Shown: positions 26,728-35,974, numbered from the stretch's first letter. The stretch: DNA of 64,000 nucleotides from Maribacter sp. MJ134 (GCF_003970695.1 NZ_CP034570.1:1116001-1180000); one strand, 5' to 3'. Notes: generated by a model from the letters alone, not told the origin. Numbers and translations are program-made.

Positions 26728-27663
26728 TTATTTGTTTTCGAACTTTTTTATCAAATCGGGAATCTTCTTGACGTAGGCCAATTGTTTCAGTTTTTCTCTT
26801 GATTCCTCTATAGGTGTTCCGAAATAGCTCTTTCCCCCTTCTACAGATTTCGTAACACCTGTTTGACCCATAATAACGGCCTTAGTGCCAATCGTAATGC
26901 CACTATTTGTTCCAACTTGACCCCAAAGGGTGACTTCGTCTTCAATAATTACACAGCCGGCAATTCCTGTCTGCGAAGCAATAAGACACTTTTTTCCTAT
27001 GACCGTATCGTGACCTACATGTACTTGGTTGTCTATTTTTGTACCCTCACCTATTCTGGTGTCACCCGTTACGCCTCTATCTAGAGTACATAGCGCGCCA
27101 AGGTCTACGTTATCTTCCAGCACCACCCTACCGCCAGACCTTAATTTGTCAAATCCTTCAGGTCGATTCTTATAATAAAAAGCGTCTGCACCCAGTACCG
27201 TTCCTGAGTGGATGGTTACCCCGTTCCCGATAATACAGTTATCATAAATACTTACATTGGCATGGATGATACAATTATCACCGATCTGCACATTGTTGCC
27301 GATAAACACATTAGGTTGTACAATGGTATTTACCCCAATTTTTGAGGTGTTGGAAATAGCCCGTTCCGAAGGAACAAAGGGTTTAAAATAAAGCGTTAGC
27401 TTGTTAAAATCCCTAAAAGGGTCGTCGGAAATTAACAGCGCCTTTCCCTTGGGACAGTCTACTTTTTTATTAATTAAGACAATGGTGGCTTTAGAAGAAA
27501 GTGCCTTATCATAGTATTTGGGATGGTCTACAAAAACAATATCACCATGCGTTACGACATGGATTTCATTCATCCCCGTTACCGGAAAATCGGCATCACC
27601 GACATAGTCCGAATTTATAATTTCAGCAATTTGTTGTAGCGTAAAGGTCGTAGGGAATTTCAA
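26728..27663 (-). CDS. LpxD-like acyltransferase, second paralogue
   Basis: 311 residues. The N-terminal uridine-binding-like domain (about 1-100: [10 protein letters not shown] ... [16 protein letters not shown]) is followed by left-handed beta-helix hexapeptide repeats (about 110-290) with the likely catalytic His in [10 protein letters not shown]. It resembles LpxD, but a fuller LpxD is encoded three genes upstream. It may act on a different acyl length or sugar. It lies 10 bases after efp and 64 bases before sucD. Confidence 0.82.
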   Translation of the reverse strand: MKFPTTFTLQQIAEIINSDYVGDADFPVTGMNEIHVVTHGDIVFVDHPKYYDKALSSKATIVLINKKVDCPKGKALLISDDPFRDFNKLTLYFKPFVPSERAISNTSKIGVNTIVQPNVFIGNNVQIGDNCIIHANVSIYDNCIIGNGVTIHSGTVLGADAFYYKNRPEGFDKLRSGGRVVLEDNVDLGALCTLDRGVTGDTRIGEGTKIDNQVHVGHDTVIGKKCLIASQTGIAGCVIIEDEVTLWGQVGTNSGITIGTKAVIMGQTGVTKSVEGGKSYFGTPIEESREKLKQLAYVKKIPDLIKKFENK

Positions 27664-27672
27664 GGATACAAT

Positions 27673-28239
27673 TTATTCTTTTACACGTTCCATATAGGAG
27701 CCGTTAGACGTATCGATTTTAACCTTATCGCCTTCGTTTATGAACAAAGGAACATTAACCTCTGCTCCCGTTTCCACTTTCGCAGGTTTAGTTGCATTGG
27801 TTGCCGTGTTTCCTTTTACACCTGGCTCCGTATACGTTACTTCTAACACCACACTTGCCGGCATATCAACGGATAACGGCATGCTATCCTCCGTATTGAA
27901 CATAATTTTCACTACCTCTCCTTCTTTTAATAGCCCCGGAGCGTCCAAACTACTTTCTTGTAATGTAATTTGATTGTAGTCGTCCGTATTCATAAAATGA
28001 TACGTTTCCCCTTCGGCATACAGAAACTGATAGGAACGCGTTTCTACACGAACATCCTCAATTTTATGTCCGGCAGAAAAGGTGTTATCCAAGACTTTAC
28101 CCGAAGAGACACTCTTTAATTTAGTTCTAACAAAAGCGGGTCCTTTCCCCGGTTTTACGTGCAGGAACTCGATGATTTTATAAATATCATTATTATACCT
28201 AATGCAAAGTCCTTTTCTAATATCTGATGTTGATGCCAT
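27673..28239 (-). CDS. efp: Translation elongation factor P
   Basis: 188 residues, three beta-barrel domains. It relieves ribosome stalling at polyproline stretches. The N-terminal KOW-like domain has the tip loop KPGKGPAFVR, with Lys32 at the position that is modified in E. coli. The OB-fold domain at the C terminus ends with INEGDKVKIDTSNGSYMERV. It sits inside the lipid A gene cluster, between lpxA and the second lpxD-like gene. Confidence 0.95.
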   Translation of the reverse strand: MASTSDIRKGLCIRYNNDIYKIIEFLHVKPGKGPAFVRTKLKSVSSGKVLDNTFSAGHKIEDVRVETRSYQFLYAEGETYHFMNTDDYNQITLQESSLDAPGLLKEGEVVKIMFNTEDSMPLSVDMPASVVLEVTYTEPGVKGNTATNATKPAKVETGAEVNVPLFINEGDKVKIDTSNGSYMERVKE

Positions 28240-28301
28240 TCTAGTTTATCTTGATTATGTTGAAAGCGGCCAACAGGCCACGCTTTGTTCTTTGATTTTT
28301 T

Positions 28302-29087
28302 TTAGTTGTTGCTGAAATATCCTTTCATAATTCCACGTTGGGAATCCCTAATGAACTGGAGAATTTCGTCGCGCTCCGGGGTTGCTTCCATTTCCGCCTC
28401 TATAATCTGCACCGCTTGTGTGTTATTATAATGTTTTTGATATAAGATTCTGTAAATGTTTTGAACCTCCCTTATTTTTTCTGAAACGAATCCACGTCTA
28501 CGTAAGCCAACGGAATTAATCCCTACGTAGGACAAGGGTTCCCTTGCCGCCTTTACGTACGGTGGAACATCTTTTCGTACCAAAGAACCTCCGGTAACGA
28601 ATGCATGTTGACCGATAGATACAAATTGGTGTACTGCTACCAGTCCGGCCAATATTACATTATCCCCAATAGTTACATGCCCCGCTAAGGTAGAATTATT
28701 TGAGAAGATACAATTATCCCCTACCAAACAGTCATGCGCCACATGGCAATAGGCCATAATTAAGCAGTTCTTCCCTATGACGGTCTTCATTCTATCGGAA
28801 GTACCTTTATGTATCGTAGCACATTCCCTAATGGTAGTTCCGTTTCCAATAACCACCGTAGTTTCTTCCCCATCATATTTTAAATCCTGAGGAGGGGCAG
28901 AAATAACCGCACCGGGAAAAATATTACAGTTCTTTCCGATACGGGCACCTTCCATGATGGTAACATTAGAACCTATCCAAGTCCCATCCCCGATAGTTAC
29001 ATTATTATGTATAGTCGTAAATGGTTCTATAACCACATTTTTTGCAATTTTTGCGCCCGGATGGACATAAGCAAGAGGTTGATTCAT
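28302..29087 (-). CDS. lpxA: UDP-N-acetylglucosamine acyltransferase
   Basis: 261 residues. It transfers a 3-hydroxyacyl chain to UDP-GlcNAc, the first step of lipid A synthesis. Hexapeptide repeats (VVIEPF, VTIGDG, ...) cover about residues 10-185, with the catalytic His in CHVAHDCLVGDNC. The C-terminal helical domain (about 190-261) is typical. Its start lies 11 bases beyond the end of lpxC-fabZ, in the same direction. Confidence 0.95.
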   Translation of the reverse strand: MNQPLAYVHPGAKIAKNVVIEPFTTIHNNVTIGDGTWIGSNVTIMEGARIGKNCNIFPGAVISAPPQDLKYDGEETTVVIGNGTTIRECATIHKGTSDRMKTVIGKNCLIMAYCHVAHDCLVGDNCIFSNNSTLAGHVTIGDNVILAGLVAVHQFVSIGQHAFVTGGSLVRKDVPPYVKAAREPLSYVGINSVGLRRRGFVSEKIREVQNIYRILYQKHYNNTQAVQIIEAEMEATPERDEILQFIRDSQRGIMKGYFSNN

Positions 29088-29089
29088 AA

Positions 29090-30499
29090 TTAGGCTTCTT
29101 GTTTGGTTTTAACTATTTGCGCCATCAATTCGGCTTCAGAAACCAATTTATCATTAGCATATGCATAGGCCTGCATATGGCAAATACCCCTACGAATCGG
29201 CGAAATCAAGGTACATTTAAATATTAGGGTATCACCAGGTAGTACCTGTCTCTTGAATTTAACGTTATCCATCTTCATAAAGAACGTCAGGTAATTTTCT
29301 GGGTCGGGCACTGTACTTAAAACTAAAATTCCACCTGTTTGCGCCATTGCTTCCACTTGTAAAACACCTGGCATTACCGGAGCACCTGGAAAATGACCTA
29401 CGAAGAACGGTTCGTTCATCGTCACGTTTTTTACACCTACAACATGGGAGTCAGATAATTCCAATATTTTGTCCACTAACAAAAATGGTGGTCTATGCGG
29501 CAACATATTCATAATCTGCGTAACGTCCATCAAAGGCGTTTGGTGCAGATCGTACTTGGGTACATTGTTTCTCTTTTCTAATTTGATGATGCTAGAAAGT
29601 TTTTTTGCGAACTGGGTATTCACGTAGTGCCCGGGCTTATTCGCAATAACCTTTCCTTGAATCCTAGTACCGGTTAGGGCCAAATCCCCAATGACATCTA
29701 ACAACTTATGTCTGGCAGCTTCATTGGGTTGGTGTAAAGTTAAATTGTCCAAAATGCCATTGGGCTTCACGGAAAGCTTTTTCTTATTGAAGGCTTTCTC
29801 CAGTTTTTTCATCGTGGCATCGGAAATTTCCTTGTCCACATAGACAATAGCATTATTTAAATCACCGCCTTTAATGAGTCCGTTTTCCAATAACATTTCT
29901 AACTCGTGCAGGAAACTAAAAGTTCGTGCATCAGCAATTTCAGCCTTGAAATCGGATATATGCTCTAGTGTGGCGTTTTGGGTGCCCAGTACTTTGGTTC
30001 CAAAGTCCACCATTGTGGTAACTTGGTACTCGTCCGAAGGAATCACGGTAATCTCACTACCCGTAGCTTCGTCCTTATAAGTGATGACATCCTTCACTAC
30101 GTATACCTCACGTAAGGCCTCTTGTTCAACAATACCAGCGCTTTCTAAGGCTTCTACAAAAAATTTAGAAGAACCGTCCATAATCGGAGGTTCCGGCGCA
30201 TCTATTTCTATGAGTACGTTATCAATCTCAAGCCCTACCAAAGCGGCCAGCACATGTTCCGAAGTCTGTATCTTAACACCTCGTTTTTCCAGATTTGTGC
30301 CACGCTGTGTGTTGATGACGTAGTTGGCATCGGCTTCTATAATAGGTTCTCCTTCAACATCTACTCTTTTAAAGGCGTAGCCATGGTTCTCCGCAGCGGG
30401 AAGAAACTTTATGGTCACATTTTCACCCGTATGTAAGCCAACACCGGTGAGGGATACCTCTTTGGCAATTGTTCTTTGTTTGTCATTGGTTTTTTCCAT
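29090..30499 (-). CDS. lpxC/fabZ: Bifunctional LpxC deacetylase / FabZ 3-hydroxyacyl-ACP dehydratase
   Basis: 469 residues from the ATG at 30499. The N-terminal LpxC half (about 1-310) is the Zn enzyme that deacetylates UDP-3-O-acyl-GlcNAc. Zn ligand regions are EHVLAAL and HKLLDVIGDLAL, and MDGSSKFF is conserved. The C-terminal FabZ half (about 320-465) has HRPPFLLVDKI, the active-site GHFPGAPVMPGVLQVEAMAQ, and a hotdog fold. The fusion is a hallmark of Bacteroidota and couples lipid A and fatty acid synthesis. It is 9 bases from lpxD. Confidence 0.97.
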   Translation of the reverse strand: MEKTNDKQRTIAKEVSLTGVGLHTGENVTIKFLPAAENHGYAFKRVDVEGEPIIEADANYVINTQRGTNLEKRGVKIQTSEHVLAALVGLEIDNVLIEIDAPEPPIMDGSSKFFVEALESAGIVEQEALREVYVVKDVITYKDEATGSEITVIPSDEYQVTTMVDFGTKVLGTQNATLEHISDFKAEIADARTFSFLHELEMLLENGLIKGGDLNNAIVYVDKEISDATMKKLEKAFNKKKLSVKPNGILDNLTLHQPNEAARHKLLDVIGDLALTGTRIQGKVIANKPGHYVNTQFAKKLSSIIKLEKRNNVPKYDLHQTPLMDVTQIMNMLPHRPPFLLVDKILELSDSHVVGVKNVTMNEPFFVGHFPGAPVMPGVLQVEAMAQTGGILVLSTVPDPENYLTFFMKMDNVKFKRQVLPGDTLIFKCTLISPIRRGICHMQAYAYANDKLVSEAELMAQIVKTKQEA

Positions 30500-30508
30500 C
30501 GTCAATAC

Positions 30509-31519
30509 TTATTTTTCCAAGTCGTCGATTCTACTTATTATTTTGGGTAAATTCTTAAAATGTACGTAGGACTTATTATAATCCCCGTAATTTAAGGCAG
30601 GTGAACCCTGCAATACCTCATTATCCTTTACATTTCTACCGATTCCCGACTGCGCTTGAATCTTTACCTTATCGCCAATTACGATATGCCCCACAATACC
30701 CACCTGACCGCCGATCATGCAATACTTTCCAATTTTTGTGGAACCTGCAATACCGGTCTGGGCAGCGATAACCGTATGTTCACCAATTTCTACATTATGC
30801 GCAATCTGGATTTGATTGTCAAGTTTAACCCCTTTCCTGAGAATGGTAGATCCCAGTGTGGCCCTATCAATTGTTGTACCTGCCCCCACATCTACATTAT
30901 CCTCAAGGATTACGTTCCCGGTCTGGGGCACCTTCGTGAATTCTCCCTTTTCGTTCGGGGTAAAACCAAAACCATCTGCACCTAATATTACACCACTATG
31001 CACAACGCAGTTGTCACCAATACTAGTTTCAGAATATATTTTGGCTCCTGCAAAAACAGTCACATTATTGCCAATGCTTACGTTATCACCGATATATACG
31101 TTAGGATAAATCTTTACATTGTTACCTAGGCTAACATTGTTTCCAAGGTAGGAAAACGCACCTAAATAAAGACCCTCACCATAGGTTGCCGTATCCGATT
31201 TAAACACCGGCTCCTCAATACCTATTTTATTGTTCTTAACTTGATTGTAATACTCCAATAATTTAGAGAAAGCCTTGTAGGCATCTTCAACTTTTATGAG
31301 CGTGGTATCTAACTTTTGGTCCGGAACAAAATCCCTATTCACTATAGTGATAGATGCCCTTGTTTTGTAGATGAAAGAAGTGTATTTGGGGTTTGCCAAA
31401 AAGGTTAGCGAACCTTTTTCACCTTCCTCAATTTTTGCAAGCTTATGAACGGCTACTTCTGAATTTCCTTGTACTTCACCCTCTAAAATACCTGCAATTT
31501 GACCTGCTGTAAATACCAT
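30509..31519 (-). CDS. lpxD: UDP-3-O-(3-hydroxyacyl)glucosamine N-acyltransferase
   Basis: 336 residues from the ATG at 31519; a GTG 6 bases upstream is the alternative. It adds the second acyl chain in lipid A synthesis. The N-terminal domain (about 1-100) contains KGSLTFLANPKYTSF, followed by hexapeptide repeats (about 110-315). The catalytic His is in QIAHNVEIGEHT. It is the first lpx gene after the HD phosphohydrolase. Confidence 0.95.
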   Translation of the reverse strand: MVFTAGQIAGILEGEVQGNSEVAVHKLAKIEEGEKGSLTFLANPKYTSFIYKTRASITIVNRDFVPDQKLDTTLIKVEDAYKAFSKLLEYYNQVKNNKIGIEEPVFKSDTATYGEGLYLGAFSYLGNNVSLGNNVKIYPNVYIGDNVSIGNNVTVFAGAKIYSETSIGDNCVVHSGVILGADGFGFTPNEKGEFTKVPQTGNVILEDNVDVGAGTTIDRATLGSTILRKGVKLDNQIQIAHNVEIGEHTVIAAQTGIAGSTKIGKYCMIGGQVGIVGHIVIGDKVKIQAQSGIGRNVKDNEVLQGSPALNYGDYNKSYVHFKNLPKIISRIDDLEK

Positions 31520-31585
31520 GAGCACAAAAGTAAGAAAAATAGTTAAACAAGATTCTAGTTCGGGGAAACCTAAAGACTATTTAAA

Positions 31586-32815
31586 TTAGACCGTGTTTTT
31601 GGGATAACAGACATAATATTTAGTCACCGTTTTAGAGAGTGCGTTTAAGTTTAAATGATCGGATAACTCGGCAACATCTACAATCTTACCGTTCTTCTTT
31701 AGGATATTTATATTTTGCTCATCCCTATCATAGGCCTTGTTAGCTATGACTCCGTCAAAGACCAGATACGAGGTTTCTTCATCGGATAGTTTAAATCGTT
31801 CCTGTGTCTTCAGGAATTTGTCCTTTAATTTTTCTGGTTTATAGGGTTCGTTCTTTATTTTGATATGAAGTAGTTTTCTGTCTAAAATCATTTTACAAAG
31901 TTCGGACAGAATAAAGTCGTCCGCATATTGCCATAGCTTCATTGCACCGAACACATCTACATCGTCCAACCTAGAAAACAATCGCAGCGTGGCATCATCA
32001 AAATTTTTAATGTCTATTCTATGATTTAAAAAATAAAGTAATGCTTCACTAGCTACTAGGGACTGTTTCCTTTTTATAAGATATCGTGCCCTTTTTAAGA
32101 TTCGTATTAAAAGCTGCTCCGCCACTACCCCGGTCTTGTGCAGGTACACCTGCCAATACATAAACCTTCTGGCCATAAGAAACTTCTCCACGGAGTATAT
32201 TCCTTTTTCCTCGACCACCAAATTACCGTCTACCACGTTCAACATCGTAATTAAGCGCTCTGCATTGGTATTTCCTTCTGCAACACCGGTATAGAAACTG
32301 TCCCGTTTTAAATAATCCAGACGATCCATATCCAATTGACTGGATACAAGTTGATTTAAAAATTTTCTATCATGTTCTCCATTGAAAATGGCAATGGCAA
32401 CCGTTAAACTTCCGTTAAACATTGTATTGAGTTCCTGCATAAAACGAAGGGAAATCGCTTCATGACTAATATTCTCTACAATACTATGCTCCATGGCATG
32501 TGAAAACGGACCGTGGCCTATATCATGTAAAAGAATAGCGCACAGAAGTCCTTGTTCCTCTTCTTCCGACAGTGCAACCCCTTTAAAACGAAGTACTTGT
32601 ATGGACTTTTGCATAAGATGCATACACCCCAAAGCATGGTGGAATCTCGTATGATGCGCACCTGGATATACCAAATAGGAAAGGCCCATTTGAGAAATTC
32701 TTCGCAAACGCTGAAAATAGGGATGTGCTATAAGGTCGAATATGAGCGTACTGGGGATTCTAATAAATCCGTAAATTGGATCATTAAAAATTTTTAGTTT
32801 ATTGGATTTTGACAA
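31586..32815 (-). CDS. HD-domain phosphohydrolase (dNTPase-like)
   Basis: 409 residues from a TTG at 32815; no ATG lies nearby upstream, and the next internal Met is far inside. The HD signature is RFHHALGCMHLM, then LLHDIGHGPFSHAMEH, with the later Asp in SQLDMDRLDYLKRDS. The group includes SAMHD1-like dNTP triphosphohydrolases, and the true substrate is unknown. It heads the lpx cluster and is divergent from porX with only 34 bases between start codons. Confidence 0.85.
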   Translation of the reverse strand: MSKSNKLKIFNDPIYGFIRIPSTLIFDLIAHPYFQRLRRISQMGLSYLVYPGAHHTRFHHALGCMHLMQKSIQVLRFKGVALSEEEEQGLLCAILLHDIGHGPFSHAMEHSIVENISHEAISLRFMQELNTMFNGSLTVAIAIFNGEHDRKFLNQLVSSQLDMDRLDYLKRDSFYTGVAEGNTNAERLITMLNVVDGNLVVEEKGIYSVEKFLMARRFMYWQVYLHKTGVVAEQLLIRILKRARYLIKRKQSLVASEALLYFLNHRIDIKNFDDATLRLFSRLDDVDVFGAMKLWQYADDFILSELCKMILDRKLLHIKIKNEPYKPEKLKDKFLKTQERFKLSDEETSYLVFDGVIANKAYDRDEQNINILKKNGKIVDVAELSDHLNLNALSKTVTKYYVCYPKNTV

Positions 32816-32819
32816 AATC
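32805..32819. repeat. 15-base palindrome at the porX / HD gene divergence
   Basis: GATTTTG-A-CAAAATC is a perfect inverted repeat covering the TTG start of the HD gene. It lies about 31 bases upstream of the porX ATG. It may be an operator for a shared regulator. Confidence 0.5.
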
Positions 32820-32833
32820 TGTTTTATTTACAG

Positions 32834-32841
32834 CAAATATA
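32834..32841 (-). promoter_or_regulatory. -7 box of a candidate promoter for the HD-lpx cluster
   Basis: TATATTTG on the minus strand matches TAnnTTTG exactly, 19 bases upstream of the HD gene start. Initiation would give a very short leader that contains the palindrome at 32805. The -33 element is poor. Confidence 0.4.
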
Positions 32842-32849
32842 GGAGTTAG

Positions 32850-34394
32850 ATGAACAACATAATAATACTTTGGGTGGATGATGAGATAGATCTTCTAAAG
32901 CCTCACATCCTCTTTTTAGAAGGTAAAAACTATACCGTAATTACCTGCCAGAGTGGACAAGAGGCACTGGAAGAATTGGCAAGTACTAGCGTTGATATCG
33001 TTTTTTTAGACGAAAATATGCCGGGTATTTCCGGCTTAGAGACCCTAAACGAAATTAAGTTGATCAATGCTTCTTTGCCCGTGGTCATGATTACCAAGAG
33101 TGAGGAAGAGTTTATTATGGAAGAGGCCATAGGCTCCAAGATTGCGGATTACCTGATCAAGCCCGTTAACCCGAACCAAATTCTTTTATCGCTCAAAAAA
33201 AACCTGGACCATTCCCGTTTAATCTCCGAGAAAACGACAAGTAACTATCAGCAGGAATTTCGTAAGATTGCGATGGATCTGTCCATGGTAAATTCTTATG
33301 AAGAATGGATAGATCTGTACAAAAAACTAATTTATTGGGAATTACAACTTGAGGAAATCGAGGACAGTGGTATGTTCGAGATTCTAGAATCCCAAAAGAT
33401 TGAAGCGAACAACCAGTTTTGCAAATTTGTTGATAAAAATTACGTGGATTGGTTTACAGATGCAGATGCTCCTGTAATGTCGCACACCCTGTTCAAAAAC
33501 TGGATACTCCCCGAAGTAAAGGACGAGAAAACCCTCTTAGTGGTCGTTGATAATTTAAGGTATGATCAATGGTATGCCTTTGAAGATACGGTAGGGGCTT
33601 TTTATAAAAAGCAAAAGGAAGATTCTTATATGAGTATCTTACCAACGGCAACCCAATATGCTAGAAATGCCATATTCTCGGGACTTACCCCTTTGGATAT
33701 GGAAAAGAAATATCCCAAATGGTGGAAGAACGATACAGACGAAGGCGGTAAGAACCTGTTCGAAGCTGAATTTTTAGGGGAGCAATTAAAGCGATTGGGG
33801 TTAAATATAAAGTGGGAATACCACAAAATTAGCAGTCTCAAACAAGGAAAAAATTTATCCCAGAATTTTAAATCACAGCAGGACAATGACTTAACGGTAA
33901 TTGTCTACAACTTTGTAGACATGTTATCGCACGCAAAAACAGAAATGGAAGTCATAAAAGAACTGGCCTCCAATGACAAGGCGTACCGGTCTTTGACCCA
34001 AAGCTGGTTTAAAAATTCCCCGTTGCTTGAAATCATTCAGCAAGCACAGCGGATGGGATTAAAACTGATCATTACCACAGATCATGGAACTATAAATGTA
34101 AAATCTCCCTCAAAAGTAGTCGGTGACCGTGATACCAGCGCCAATTTAAGGTATAAAACGGGCAGAAGCCTAACCTATGACAAGAGTGATGTGTTGGAGG
34201 CAAGAGACCCCAAACATATTTACTTGCCTAGCATTAATATGAGCAGTTCCTTTATTTTTGCCAAAAATGACTTGTTCTTTGCATACCCGAACAATTACAA
34301 CCATTATGTAAGCTATTATAGAAACACGTACCAGCATGGTGGTGTTTCTTTAGAAGAGATGATTATTCCGTTTGTGGTGTTGGAGCCTAAATAA
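32850..34394 (+). CDS. porX: PorX-type response regulator with PglZ domain
   Basis: 514 residues. The receiver domain (about 1-120) has DD at 10-11, the phospho-acceptor D54 in FLDENMPG, and the conserved Lys in DYLIKPVNP. The C-terminal PglZ / alkaline-phosphatase-like domain (about 200-510) has VVVDNLRYDQW, YARNAIFSG and the metal motif TTDHGTI. Family knowledge: PorX with the kinase PorY and sigma factor SigP controls the type IX secretion system, and the PglZ domain of PorX hydrolyses phosphodiesters. A near-perfect SD (AGGAG) lies 6 bases before the ATG. tsaE follows after 7 bases. Confidence 0.92.
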   Translation: MNNIIILWVDDEIDLLKPHILFLEGKNYTVITCQSGQEALEELASTSVDIVFLDENMPGISGLETLNEIKLINASLPVVMITKSEEEFIMEEAIGSKIADYLIKPVNPNQILLSLKKNLDHSRLISEKTTSNYQQEFRKIAMDLSMVNSYEEWIDLYKKLIYWELQLEEIEDSGMFEILESQKIEANNQFCKFVDKNYVDWFTDADAPVMSHTLFKNWILPEVKDEKTLLVVVDNLRYDQWYAFEDTVGAFYKKQKEDSYMSILPTATQYARNAIFSGLTPLDMEKKYPKWWKNDTDEGGKNLFEAEFLGEQLKRLGLNIKWEYHKISSLKQGKNLSQNFKSQQDNDLTVIVYNFVDMLSHAKTEMEVIKELASNDKAYRSLTQSWFKNSPLLEIIQQAQRMGLKLIITTDHGTINVKSPSKVVGDRDTSANLRYKTGRSLTYDKSDVLEARDPKHIYLPSINMSSSFIFAKNDLFFAYPNNYNHYVSYYRNTYQHGGVSLEEMIIPFVVLEPK

Positions 34395-34401
34395 GTTTGG
34401 T

Positions 34402-34812
34402 ATGCAATTGAAATACGAGCAGAAAGATATTGCTAATATTGCTCAAAAAATCGTACAAGAGTCAAAGTCCAAAACCATAGCTTTTTACGGTCCCATGGGT
34501 GCTGGGAAGACCACATTAATCAAAGCCATTATAAAGGCATTGGGCAGTAGGGATGAAGTAAGTAGCCCAACCTTTGGATTGGTCAATGAGTATCATAGTA
34601 AAAATGGTCAGGTTTTGGCCTATCATTTTGATTTTTATCGTTTAGATGATGAAATGGAAGCTTTGGATATGGGTATTGAAGAATACATCTACAGCGATCA
34701 ATGGATTTTTATAGAATGGCCCGAGAAAATACCCAGCCTTTTACCTGAAAACATTACAAAGCTAAAAATTGAAATACTTGATGCTACTACTCGAGAAATT
34801 TCATGGGACTGA
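34402..34812 (+). CDS. tsaE: tRNA threonylcarbamoyladenosine biosynthesis ATPase
   Basis: 136 residues from the ATG at 34402. An upstream frame begins inside porX and is rejected. The protein is needed to form t6A37 in ANN-decoding tRNAs, together with TsaB, TsaC and TsaD. The P-loop is GPMGAGKTTL at about residues 30-39, SSPTFGLVNEY follows, and the Walker-B region is DFYRLDD. It is probably co-transcribed with porX. Confidence 0.93.
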   Translation: MQLKYEQKDIANIAQKIVQESKSKTIAFYGPMGAGKTTLIKAIIKALGSRDEVSSPTFGLVNEYHSKNGQVLAYHFDFYRLDDEMEALDMGIEEYIYSDQWIFIEWPEKIPSLLPENITKLKIEILDATTREISWD

Positions 34813-34961
34813 TTTTTTTCTTACAAAGAATTGAAAGAATAGTTACCGTAAGATCATCGTTCTTACATGCACTTTTATTGTATTTTTTCGATGAAAAGCC
34901 AAATAATCGATTAAATGTATCTTTTTTACGTTAAAAGGTGCAATTTTAACGTTTAACAACA

Positions 34962-34990
34962 TTGTATTTGTCCTTTATTTCTTACGTTTG
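34962..34990 (+). promoter_or_regulatory. Promoter of the 42-residue peptide gene
   Basis: TTG at 34962 and TACGTTTG at 34983-34990, spaced 18 bases, match the Bacteroidota consensus well. Initiation near 34995 would give a 5' leader of about 38 bases. Confidence 0.6.
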
Positions 34991-35032
34991 TACTAGAATC
35001 TATTGTACAACAAACAAAAACCCCTATTGAAA

Positions 35033-35161
35033 ATGAAAAACAAAAGAACTTTTTTAGCTTCTATAGCTTTAGGTATATTTCTTTTAGCGACAGTTGCTCC
35101 TGTTATCACTATTGATCAAGATTTAAGTATTGATAAAAGAAAAATAAATAAAAAGATTTAA
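35033..35161 (+). CDS. 42-residue secreted or membrane-anchored peptide
   Basis: ATG 35033 to TAA 35161. The sequence begins MKNKRTFLASIALGIFLLAT, a basic N terminus plus a hydrophobic stretch like a signal peptide or anchor. It ends in a short Asp/Lys-rich tail (DQDLSIDKRKINKKI). A consensus promoter lies upstream and a strong terminator 26 bases after the stop, so it is an independent transcription unit. I do not recognise the family. The mature part would be only about 20 residues. Confidence 0.6.
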   Translation: MKNKRTFLASIALGIFLLATVAPVITIDQDLSIDKRKINKKI

Positions 35162-35187
35162 TTTTTAACGTAACCAGATTTATTAGA

Positions 35188-35212
35188 GGGCAATGAAAAT
35201 TGCCCTTTTTTT
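35188..35212 (+). terminator. Intrinsic terminator after the 42-residue peptide gene
   Basis: A 7-bp stem (GGGCAAT / ATTGCCC) with a GAAA tetraloop is followed by seven T. Confidence 0.88.
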
Positions 35213-35262
35213 ATACTAATTAATTATCTCAGTCGTTAGCCATTAGTAACCTATACTGATTC

Positions 35263-35922
35263 ATGGAATCGATTGTTAAAAAAAAGCTTGTTAAAAAAAA
35301 GATTTTTATTGAATCCTTAGTGGTTCTTTGTATCGCTATTTCTCCTTTTTTATACAAATTATATGAATATCTTCCTGTCAACGCTGATGGGTCAGTTTCA
35401 CTTTTATGGTTTGAGATTAGCAACAACGGATTTGAAGATGCTAGTTTTTATATTTGGTTTCTTACATCGAAAATTGTACCTCTATATCTCTTAGTAGTTT
35501 GGTTTTTAACATCAAGAGATTGGTGGTATCATATTATTATCATACCTATTGCTATGTATGCATTTCAATTATTCGAAGTGATTTTTGATTCGGACAACCA
35601 CATTGATACCGAGAATATTTTTTGGTTACTCCCAATCTGTATGGTGGTCATTCCTTTAGTCTATTTCTTTAGACTAAAGCTCTATGACAAATATGTTCAT
35701 GGAATTGATTTGGAAGCTATGGATGCTGAGCTTCAAGAATTAAAAGAGAAACCCGAATTAAAAAATTCATCAGTAGAAAAACCGGAATCAAAGGCTTCGG
35801 AGGAATTACTAAACGAATCTATAGCGGAGGAAATCGATAGAAAACTATCTACTACCAATATTGAAAATGCCTTGAAACAGTTACAGCATCGTTTACAAAA
35901 CTGGTTACATTTGAAATTTTAG
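35263..35922 (+). CDS. Membrane protein with charged C-terminal tail
   Basis: 219 residues. Four hydrophobic segments (about residues 13-32, 60-82, 88-110 and 119-140) are followed by a 75-residue hydrophilic tail. The tail is rich in Glu, Lys and Ser (LQELKEKPELKNSSVEKPES) and could form a short helix or coiled coil at the C terminus. No motif is recognised. It stands alone between the peptide gene and ald. The function is unknown. Confidence 0.65.
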   Translation: MESIVKKKLVKKKIFIESLVVLCIAISPFLYKLYEYLPVNADGSVSLLWFEISNNGFEDASFYIWFLTSKIVPLYLLVVWFLTSRDWWYHIIIIPIAMYAFQLFEVIFDSDNHIDTENIFWLLPICMVVIPLVYFFRLKLYDKYVHGIDLEAMDAELQELKEKPELKNSSVEKPESKASEELLNESIAEEIDRKLSTTNIENALKQLQHRLQNWLHLKF

Positions 35923-35974
35923 ACACAATTCATTTCGGCACTACTTCATCAAATTTATATTTCCTAAAAATTGT

